Positions 35,093 to 41,346 of a stretch of DNA of 59,527 nt are shown here, one piece after another (position 1 is the first letter of the stretch; each line of letters begins with the position of its first letter). A program made the position numbers and the translations under genes. The DNA is from an uncultured Bacteroides sp. GTDB lineage: Bacteria; Bacteroidota; Bacteroidia; Bacteroidales; Bacteroidaceae. The stretch spans positions 1 through 59,527 of the forward strand of contig CALULP010000018.1 of NCBI GenBank assembly GCA_944321495.1, given 5' to 3'. The notes under the pieces were generated by a model. It had not been told where the DNA came from. It saw only the letters and a list, made by a program, of their open reading frames with translations, and searched no databases.

Positions 35093-36859
35093 ATGAAAAC
35101 CCTGTTACACGCTTGCGCAAAGGCGCTGCCCGCCACGGCCGGGTGGCTGCTGACGGTATGGCTGCTGGCATCGGCGGCCGCACTCCCCGCACGGGGACAG
35201 TTTCTGACCAAAGAAGTGATAGAAGCCGGCCTGAACGGCTCGGAGGAAGACTTCAAGCAGGCCCTGCGGAAATCCATCCGGCAAAAGATGGAGAAATACC
35301 GGAAAGAACACTCCTTCCAACTGACGGTATCCCCCAACAAAAACAACAAAACCGTGCAGTTCGAGGAAGACTCCCTGTTCATCGTGCAGTCCACCGCCAA
35401 CCCGGGCAACATGCAAGTGATACACACCATACGGGGCATCCGCACCATCTTCAGCGGAATGGCCAAAGGGACCCGGATGGCCTACACGTTCTCCCTGCGC
35501 AACATATCCAAGCAGCCCCTGCAACTGAGACAGTCGAGAGACGTCATGGGCAGCGGAACCTGGGAATATACCACCCGGGCGGTGCCGCCCGGCGGAATGC
35601 TGACGATAACCGTGCGCAACCTTTCCTTGAACTATGGCCAAAGCACCAACAAAATCTACCTCCCGACCAACGACCAAGGCATCCTCAACCTCTCCGTCGA
35701 GCTCTATGCCGACACCCTCACCCCGTCCGGCGGACAGGTAAAGACCCTGAACAAAACCTACATCCCTTGGGACGACCGGGCCGATAACCTGGAGCAACAG
35801 GCCGAAGACCGCCGGCAGCAGGAAAACGAACGGAAACGGCTGGCCGAAGAGGCCGAAAGGAAACGCGCCCGCCAGGCACTGGAAGCCGCTTTGGCAGACA
35901 CGGTGTACCCCTACGTCAAACGCACGCTCAGCAACAACCTCTTGAACTTCTGCATGAAGCAGTACGCGTATGACAGTGAAGACGAAGACATCGGCTACCA
36001 GATAGCCATTGAAGACGCCCCGGGCAAGACCGTCATGCTGCTCATCGGCATGGAGAGTTACGGCATACTCAACGACATCAAGGAAGCCATCATGAAAGAC
36101 AGCCGAACCACAAACCAAGGTGACTCTCTCTACATCCTGCGCAACTACCCGATAGCCCTGCACCTGTCCAACGGCGAAACCCTCTCCACCCGGCAGGGAA
36201 GCATCTATTACGAAATCATCAGCACAGGATTCCTCTTCTTTCCCGGGGAAGAATACATCATGCCTTTCATGGAACTGCTGCCGGAAAGCGACCGTAAGGA
36301 TCTCAGCGGCCTGTCCATCATGCAGCAACACGCCTACACAGTCTCCCGCCTGAGCCGCTACAACATAGAAAGCATCACGCTGGACGGCACGACCTTCAAG
36401 CTGGGCGACGTGCGCACCGCCAACACCCTGAAAGCCATGTTCGCCGACGCTGAGAAGGCCACGGGCGACACCGGGAAATACCACTACACCGAGCCATCTG
36501 CCCAAGCCACACCGGCAGCATCCCCGCAGCCTTCGGAATCCGAAACGGACACCGGCGACACCTACGAGCCCCCGTCATTTCCCGGCGGGTCCGCCGCCAT
36601 GATGCAATTCATCGCCCAGAATCTGCGCTACCCCAAAGCGGCACAAGAAGCAGGCGTGCAGGGGCGCGTCATGCTGCAGTTCACCGTCGGGCAGGACGGC
36701 ACCCTTTCGGACATCAAGGTGCTGCGCTCCATATCGGCCGAAATCGACGCCGAAGCCGTGCGCGTAGTGCGCTCCATGCCCCGGTGGACACCGGCCAAAG
36801 CCAACGGAAAGCCCATAAGCGCACGCTACATGGTACCCGTGGCATTCAGACTGCAATAA
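35093..36859 (+). CDS. Secreted protein with C-terminal TonB domain
   Basis: 588 aa. Signal peptide or membrane anchor at about 15-36 (LLTVWLLASAAALPARGQ). Residues about 85-200 form a beta-rich region with a segment resembling DUF1573/Ig-like folds (TFSLRNISKQPLQLRQS). A charged coiled coil lies at about 225-265 (EQQAEDRRQQENERKRLAEE). A TonB_C domain occupies about 490-588 (FPGGSAAMMQFIAQNLRYP; GVQGRVMLQFTVGQDGTLSDIKVLRS). TonB_C domains usually pass proton-motive energy to outer-membrane receptors, but there is no proline-rich spacer and no ExbB/D nearby. A TACCTTTA box lies at 35029-35036. Confidence 0.75.
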   Translation: MKTLLHACAKALPATAGWLLTVWLLASAAALPARGQFLTKEVIEAGLNGSEEDFKQALRKSIRQKMEKYRKEHSFQLTVSPNKNNKTVQFEEDSLFIVQSTANPGNMQVIHTIRGIRTIFSGMAKGTRMAYTFSLRNISKQPLQLRQSRDVMGSGTWEYTTRAVPPGGMLTITVRNLSLNYGQSTNKIYLPTNDQGILNLSVELYADTLTPSGGQVKTLNKTYIPWDDRADNLEQQAEDRRQQENERKRLAEEAERKRARQALEAALADTVYPYVKRTLSNNLLNFCMKQYAYDSEDEDIGYQIAIEDAPGKTVMLLIGMESYGILNDIKEAIMKDSRTTNQGDSLYILRNYPIALHLSNGETLSTRQGSIYYEIISTGFLFFPGEEYIMPFMELLPESDRKDLSGLSIMQQHAYTVSRLSRYNIESITLDGTTFKLGDVRTANTLKAMFADAEKATGDTGKYHYTEPSAQATPAASPQPSESETDTGDTYEPPSFPGGSAAMMQFIAQNLRYPKAAQEAGVQGRVMLQFTVGQDGTLSDIKVLRSISAEIDAEAVRVVRSMPRWTPAKANGKPISARYMVPVAFRLQ

Positions 36860-36880
36860 AACGCTTAAATAATGCCCTCC

Positions 36881-37123
36881 TCACGGCACAGGGTCGTAAC
36901 CCGACCCTCCCCAGGGGTGGCACCGCAGGATGCGGCGCACGGCAAGGTACAGCCCCTTCAGCGGGCCGTGCTTCTTGATGGCCTCCACGGCATATTGCGA
37001 GCAGGTGGGCGTGAAGCGGCACGACGGCCCCAGCAGGGGCGACAGGCACCGTTGGTAAAAGTAAATGGGAATCAGCAGCAGTCCCGACAAGAACCGCCGT
37101 ACCAGCTGGAAGAAACGTTTCAT
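36881..37123 (-). CDS. yidD: YidD, membrane protein insertion efficiency factor
   Basis: 80 aa. Amphipathic N-terminus ([19 protein letters not shown]) and the diagnostic [17 protein letters not shown], then [18 protein letters not shown]. It associates with the inner membrane and helps YidC-dependent insertion. The ATG at 37123 overlaps the rnpA stop by 4 bp, so the two genes are translationally coupled; a longer upstream frame is just the shadow of rnpA. Family length is normal. Confidence 0.95.
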   Translation of the reverse strand: MKRFFQLVRRFLSGLLLIPIYFYQRCLSPLLGPSCRFTPTCSQYAVEAIKKHGPLKGLYLAVRRILRCHPWGGSGYDPVP

Positions 37124-37548
37124 AAGGCGGTGTCGGCAGAAGAAAGGGGTTGTGCCTGCAGCGGGCAGGCAGCCAGGTTGTCGGCCACGCGGGCCAGGGC
37201 AGCCTGCATACGGCGGGTTATCAGCGCGGAGTCGCACAGTTCGTCCGCCAGGTAAATGAAGGCCACCGCCAACGGCGGGCAGCCCGGGGGCAGGACGTCG
37301 AGCAACAGGTGCTTGTTCAGGCGGTATGCCTCGCGTACTTGGCGCTTCACGCGGTTACGCTTCACCGCCCGCTTGAAGCGGCGCTTCGACACGCTGACGA
37401 GCACCGACACCGGAGCCTCCAGTTCCTGTGCGGGGACATACACCACCCGCAGGGGGAAGAACGAATACGAGCGTGCCCCGCCCGCAAACATCCTTTCCAG
37501 CACTTTCTTGCGGTTCAGCCGCTCGGGTTTGCGGAAGGTGTATGGCAT
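37120..37548 (-). CDS. rnpA: Ribonuclease P protein component
   Basis: 142 aa. Contains the RNase P signature [19 protein letters not shown] near 60-80 and the N-terminal [17 protein letters not shown] typical of the family. It binds the catalytic RNase P RNA and takes part in 5' maturation of tRNA. The order hemD-rnpA-yidD is common in Bacteroidales, unlike the rpmH-rnpA order of most other bacteria. The C-terminal 10-15 residues are low in conservation. Confidence 0.95.
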   Translation of the reverse strand: MPYTFRKPERLNRKKVLERMFAGGARSYSFFPLRVVYVPAQELEAPVSVLVSVSKRRFKRAVKRNRVKRQVREAYRLNKHLLLDVLPPGCPPLAVAFIYLADELCDSALITRRMQAALARVADNLAACPLQAQPLSSADTAL

Positions 37549-37555
37549 TTGAGTT

Positions 37556-37659
37556 TATGAGTTTTTAAGTTGACAAGTTAACAAGTTTATGAGTTGACAA
37601 GGGGACAAGGTCAACTCGTAAACTCGTTAACTTGTCAACTCATAAACTTAAAAACTTAT
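37556..37659. repeat. Octamer-type hairpin (GTTGACAAG / CTTGTCAAC) between hemD and rnpA
   Basis: Left arm units: GAGTTTATGA, AAGTTGACAAG, TTAACAAG, GGGGACAAGG. Right arm units: TCAACTCGTAA, CTCGTTAAC, TTGTCAACTCATAAAC, TTAAAAAC. The two ~50-nt arms are near-perfect reverse complements around a very short turn near 37608. It ends at the hemD stop codon, so the hemD-rnpA junction would be a long RNA hairpin. Confidence 0.8.
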
Positions 37660-38408
37660 TTCACCTTATTGGTTTCCTTGATGAACAAGTCCAGCGCGGC
37701 AGGCATCGAGGGTGCCTGTATGCTGGGGGCTTCGAGGTCAAGACGCAGCCCGGCATCGCGCACGGCCTGTGCGGTGGTCGAGCCGAAAGTACCTATCTTG
37801 ATGTCCTTCTGGTCGAAGTCGGGGAAGTTCTTCTTCAGCGAAGAGATTCCCGCAGGGCTGAAGAACACCAGCATGTCGTAGTCGAAGGCCTCGCCCGGTT
37901 GGAAGTCGTTGCTTACCGTGCGGTACATCACCACCTCGGTGTGTTGCACCTTGGCCTTGTCCAGCAGGTGCTTGATGTCGTCGTTGTGCACGTCGGACAT
38001 GGGCACGAGGTACTTCTCCGTCTTATGCTTCTGGATGGTGGGCAGCAGGTCGTCAAACTTGCCCGTGTTGCCGAAGAATATCTTGCGCTTGCGGTATTGC
38101 ACATACTTCTGGATGTACAACGCCACCGACTCCGTGATGCAGAAGTATTTCATGGTTTCGGGGATGGTCACGCGCAGGTCGGTGCACAGATGGAAAAAGT
38201 GATCGATGGCATGGCGCGACGTGAATACGATGGCAGTATAGTCCAGGATGGACACCCTCTGTTGGCGGAACTCTTTTGCCGTAAGGCTTTCCACTTTGAT
38301 GAACGGGCGAAAATCTATCTTCACCCCGTACTTCTCGGCAATCTCGTAGTAAGGAGATTTCTCCGAAGCCGGCTTGGGTTGCGACACGAGTACCTTCTTG
38401 ATTGTCAT
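37656..38408 (-). CDS. hemD: Uroporphyrinogen-III synthase family protein
   Basis: 250 aa, cytoplasmic, HEM4 fold of two alternating alpha/beta lobes. Marks: KKVLVSQPKPASEKSPY at the start, AIVFTSRHAIDHFF near 70-85, DYDMLVFFSPAGISSLKKNF near 175-195, and IGTFGSTTAQAVRDAGL near 203-220. In the classical pathway it cyclises and inverts ring D of hydroxymethylbilane. Many Bacteroides cannot make haem from glutamate, so the role of this orphan hemD-like gene is uncertain. The ATG at 38408 is used; the frame also has a TTG one codon upstream. It lies 7 bp after the DUF4271 gene. Confidence 0.8.
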   Translation of the reverse strand: MTIKKVLVSQPKPASEKSPYYEIAEKYGVKIDFRPFIKVESLTAKEFRQQRVSILDYTAIVFTSRHAIDHFFHLCTDLRVTIPETMKYFCITESVALYIQKYVQYRKRKIFFGNTGKFDDLLPTIQKHKTEKYLVPMSDVHNDDIKHLLDKAKVQHTEVVMYRTVSNDFQPGEAFDYDMLVFFSPAGISSLKKNFPDFDQKDIKIGTFGSTTAQAVRDAGLRLDLEAPSIQAPSMPAALDLFIKETNKVK

Positions 38409-38415
38409 CAATGTC

Positions 38416-39114
38416 TCAAATATTTATTATCAGATAATGGGTTAATTGCACGACTCCCCTGTACAACATGAGGCAGGGGACGATTTCCAGGGCGCAAAAG
38501 TACAAAATTAATAATAAACAGCCATGCAAATTATAGCAAAAAAGCTGTTGCCACTTATAGAATATCATCAATTTGAACAAAACGGCAACAATCCCGCCGA
38601 AAACCGCAACGCTTTGCACGCTCCAGCCGAAGTACACGGCAAAGAGCACCACGGGGTACAACACGAAGCCCGCGTAGTACAGCAATGTTGAATAAGATTC
38701 CAGCCAGAGGGAAGTGCGCGCGCTGCCGAAAAACACCCAGCCCGCCAGCGAATACACAGCCCACTTCAGGGCCAGCGCCAGCATCAGCACGCCCGTCAGC
38801 AGCCCCACTGCCAGGAGCGTGGGCACCCGTCCCGCCACCTCCTGCGCCACGCTCCCGCACAGGTAGGCATAGAGCAGCAGCGCCGCCAGCACACAGGTCT
38901 GCACCACGAGCAGCAGCAGGTAGCGCATGTCGGCCGACGTCGAGGTGGCGAAGATACTGTTGCGCTCGCGGTTCAGCAGGAAGTCCTTCACCAGCAGGTA
39001 CAGGAACTTGCGGCTGCGCGACAGGATGTAGGCCGACAACAGGAAACAGCCCAGCAGCAGCAACGCCACGGTGTCGTCCGAGTGCAAAGTATATGGCAAG
39101 GGCAACGGGTTCAT
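38416..39114 (-). CDS. DUF4271 integral membrane protein
   Basis: 232 aa with about six hydrophobic helices (FLLSAYILSR; LLLVVQTCVLAALLLYAY; VGLLTGVLMLALALKWAVY; GFVLYPVVLFAVYFGW; GIVAVLFKLMIFY; HGCLLLILYFCALEIVP). The family is restricted to Bacteroidetes, nearly always directly before the hemD-like gene. No catalytic motif is visible. Its start overlaps the LOG-family stop by 4 bp (ATGA), so the three genes LOG-DUF4271-hemD form one transcript. Confidence 0.85.
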   Translation of the reverse strand: MNPLPLPYTLHSDDTVALLLLGCFLLSAYILSRSRKFLYLLVKDFLLNRERNSIFATSTSADMRYLLLLVVQTCVLAALLLYAYLCGSVAQEVAGRVPTLLAVGLLTGVLMLALALKWAVYSLAGWVFFGSARTSLWLESYSTLLYYAGFVLYPVVLFAVYFGWSVQSVAVFGGIVAVLFKLMIFYKWQQLFCYNLHGCLLLILYFCALEIVPCLMLYRGVVQLTHYLIINI

Positions 39115-39695
39115 AGCTCATCAATTTTTTGAAGGTCCGGATTCCACAACGGCGTCTCGCAGGCCAGCCGCAAGGCCTCGGCGGGCGTGGCGGCCACCCG
39201 CCATAGGGCGGCATGGGCACTGCCCATGAAACGCTCGTCCACGGCGCGGGCAAACATCTCCAGCAAGGGATCGAAGTAGCCGCGCGTGTTGAGCAGCACC
39301 ACAGGCTTGAGGTACAGCCCCAGTTGTTTCCAGGTGATGACCTCCAGCAGTTCCTCCAGCGTGCCGCATCCGCCGGGCAGCGCCACCGTCGCGTCGCCCA
39401 GCTGTGCCATCAGTCGCTTGCGGCTGTGCATGTCGGGCGTCACGCGCAGTTCGGTCAGGTTCCGGTGGTGCCAGCCCCGTTCCACCATGAAGCGGGGGAT
39501 AACGCCCGTCACCTCGCCGCCGCCTTGCAGCACGGCGTCGGCCACGGCGCCCATCAGCCCGCGGCTGCCCGCGCCATACACCAGGCGCATGCCTTGCCGC
39601 GCCATCAGCGCACCCAGTTCGCGCGCCGCCTCCACATAATCGGGATGCACTTTGCTGCTCGAGGCGCAATAGATACAAAGGGAATGCAATTGCAT
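39111..39695 (-). CDS. LOG-family (TIGR00730) nucleoside-5'-monophosphate phosphoribohydrolase-like protein
   Basis: 194 aa Rossmann-type protein. Marks: GAGSRGLMGAVADA near 42-55 and the LOG signature LPGGCGTLEELLEVITWKQL near 110-130, where the PGGxGTxxE Arg/Glu site holds the sugar phosphate. Related enzymes release the base from nucleotides; in plants they activate cytokinins. In Bacteroidetes the true substrate is unknown. A solo B hairpin lies only 19 nt before its ATG. Confidence 0.88.
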   Translation of the reverse strand: MQLHSLCIYCASSSKVHPDYVEAARELGALMARQGMRLVYGAGSRGLMGAVADAVLQGGGEVTGVIPRFMVERGWHHRNLTELRVTPDMHSRKRLMAQLGDATVALPGGCGTLEELLEVITWKQLGLYLKPVVLLNTRGYFDPLLEMFARAVDERFMGSAHAALWRVAATPAEALRLACETPLWNPDLQKIDEL

Positions 39696-39714
39696 ACAAA
39701 TATATTTTTAGTTC

Positions 39715-39754
39715 TTGTACTTTTTCTTTCAGACAAGCGAAAGAAAAAGTACAA
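39715..39754. repeat. Solo B-type hairpin in front of the LOG gene
   Basis: TTGTACTTTTTCTTTC (39715-39730) pairs perfectly over 16 bp with 39739-39754, loop AGACAAGC. It matches the B hairpin of the composite elements but without the rest of the element. It would sit in the 5' leader of the LOG mRNA. Confidence 0.8.
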
Positions 39755-39888
39755 AGAAACTTTGCAAAGTTACGCCATTTCGCCGGATGCACAAAGGGCG
39801 GGAAACGGAAAAAACAGAAGGGGCGCGAAGCCCCGGAAAACTCCGTTGCCCCGCGCCCGCGCCTTACAGGAGGGAATGAGCGTCCGGC

Positions 39889-39990
39889 TCACGCCCCCAT
39901 CGCATTGCCGCCTATCGCTCCCAGGATGGCGGAAGCCACGGCAATCACCACCTTCAAGATGGTGTCCCACACAGATTTTTTCACAGCCAT
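39889..39990 (-). CDS. Smalltalk-type micro-protein
   Basis: 33 aa, too short for usual gene callers. Starts MAVKKSVWDTILK and continues with a hydrophobic, Ala/Gly-rich helix (VVIAVASAILGAIGG) ending NAMGA. This matches what I know as the 'smalltalk' family of Bacteroides, usually between an HU-like gene and an N-acetylmuramoyl-alanine amidase gene. Here the HU-like gene is upstream, 301 bp away, but no amidase follows: the next feature is the LOG gene. Function unknown; the sequence predicts one membrane-active or membrane-spanning helix. Confidence 0.8.
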   Translation of the reverse strand: MAVKKSVWDTILKVVIAVASAILGAIGGNAMGA

Positions 39991-40094
39991 AGTCAAGTTC
40001 AGTCTTTAAATGAAACAATAAGGTTTTCAGTTTGGGTACAATCAGTCAAAGAGCGTCCCCGGGGAGGGAAAGTGTATCAAAATGAAGGAGCAAC

Positions 40095-40273
40095 TGAATT
40101 CTCCTCCTCCGGGAGGTTGTTCTCCCCCGATAACGGGGGAGATTGAGGGGGTGAGTACCCGAAGGGGGAGGTGGTAGGTAATTTATATTCTTCTGAATGA
40201 TAATAGGTAATTCTGACCTACCACCCCGTCACTTCGTGCCACCCCTCCTCCCAGGAGGAGGGGAATCCGCACT
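40095..40273. mobile_element. MITE-like palindromic element (CCTCCTCC family), copy 2
   Basis: About 180 bp with inverted arms: AACTGAATTCTCCTCCTCC at the left and GGAGGAGGGGAATCCGC at the right; inner arms GGGGGAGGTGGTAGGT and ACCTACCACCCCGTCAC. Compared with the copy at 12380 the left arm carries about 40 extra bases that form their own small hairpin (CTCCCCCGATAACGGGGGAG). It separates the smalltalk and HU genes. Confidence 0.7.
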
Positions 40274-40291
40274 AAATATTTTGATACGCCA

Positions 40292-40780
40292 TCACCCCAT
40301 CTGCTGGTTGCCACCCTCTTCCTCGGTATCGTCTTCCCCCTGTCCGGGTTCGGTAGACGGGGCAGCCTCCACCTTGTCGAAGCGCACACAGCGCGCACCG
40401 GTCACCAGCGAACGGGTGGCAAGCGTGCCGTCGAGATTTCGGGTAGAGGCAGGCAAAAAACGCACCCGCAACTTGCCCTGCGTGGCAGACACCTCGTCCT
40501 CGGTTTCCACGCCGTTTCCGCTCGAGCTCAGCGTGAAGCGGAACGTGCCCAGCCCGTCGAGCGTCACGCTCTCCGAAGCCTGCAGGTGGCGGGCCATCAC
40601 GGTTACCAGATTGTCGATGACGCTCTTCGTGTCACCGGTAGACAGGGCGGAAAGTTCCGCGATTTCGCGGGCTATACGGTCGGTGCCCACATTGCCCGCC
40701 AATACCACGCGGGGATAAAACAACTTCTTGCCACCTTTCGTGGCGATGCTCGATTTCTGAGCCTTGTAGATTACACTCAT
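40292..40780 (-). CDS. HU-family DNA-binding protein (Bacteroidetes HU-like)
   Basis: 162 aa. An HU/IHF-like fold occupies about residues 1-125 (GNVGTDRIAREIAELSALSTGDTKSVIDN; LQASESVTLDGLGTFRFTLSS), followed by an acidic, Glu/Asp/Gln-rich tail (about 135-162). The tail may modulate DNA binding. A CTTG-N19-TATCTTTG promoter lies at 40845-40875 on this strand. In related genomes the gene heads a small HU-smalltalk-amidase group. Confidence 0.85.
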   Translation of the reverse strand: MSVIYKAQKSSIATKGGKKLFYPRVVLAGNVGTDRIAREIAELSALSTGDTKSVIDNLVTVMARHLQASESVTLDGLGTFRFTLSSSGNGVETEDEVSATQGKLRVRFLPASTRNLDGTLATRSLVTGARCVRFDKVEAAPSTEPGQGEDDTEEEGGNQQMG

Positions 40781-40844
40781 AAGAATTAAGATTTAGTTTA
40801 GTTAATAAAATGATTTGTTTTGTGTATTAAGCTTAATCACATTG

Positions 40845-40875
40845 CAAAGATAGGCATAATTTTGTTTTCAACAAG
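40845..40875 (-). promoter_or_regulatory. Promoter of the HU-like gene
   Basis: Minus strand: CTTG (40872-40875), 19-nt spacer, TATCTTTG (40845-40852). The start codon is 64 nt downstream. Confidence 0.5.
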
Positions 40876-41346
40876 AAAATATAGAAAATATTTTTTCGGA
40901 TTTGTGTTTTCCCCAGCCTGCAAGACAAAACAAAAGCGCACCGCCCCACCGGGTAGTGCGCCTCGCAAACAAAAAAAACAAACGTTCGGCGTCTATCCTC
41001 ACGGACTGAATCAGTGCCGAAAGGGTTTTCTCCAAATTTATTATTCCCTTTGTTATATCTGCTCCCGCCCCGCGGACATTGCTGCCGCCCGGAGGGGGAT
41101 TACCATACATATAGGAATTGGCTTTTGCCCGAATCTTTGCCCGCCCAAGGGCATTCCCGGCAAAAAGCAACGCGAAGGTAGGAACAAAAATCCGCTTTTC
41201 AAAGCCTTTTCAGGCTTTTTTGCTAAAAAATCTTATAAAAACGAGGAATAAGGAAAAAAACACCATTCGCCCGTCATTTTTCCCGGACTTGTGCCACGAT
41301 TCAGCACAGCAGCACGGTTACCTTTGTGGCGTAAACCCGAAAAGAT
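40876..41346. other. 470-bp gap with a plus-strand terminator-like hairpin and no gene
   Basis: At 41201-41218 AAAGCCT-TTTC-AGGCTTT is followed by TTT, an intrinsic-terminator shape on the plus strand, although no plus-strand gene ends here. At 40936-40961 GCGCAC and GTGCGC form another small stem. A TACCTTTG box (41319-41326) 20 nt before the ATPase start is its probable -7 element; no clear -33 box goes with it. Open frames here look non-coding. Confidence 0.45.

Noticed and set aside
39770..40018. 82-codon minus-strand open frame over the smalltalk locus
   Set aside because: Another frame encodes the recognisable 33-aa smalltalk peptide. The longer frame is Cys/Arg-rich without homology.
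40868..41170. 100-codon minus-strand open frame upstream of the HU gene
   Set aside because: It covers the HU promoter and low-complexity DNA, and no start or family signal is seen.
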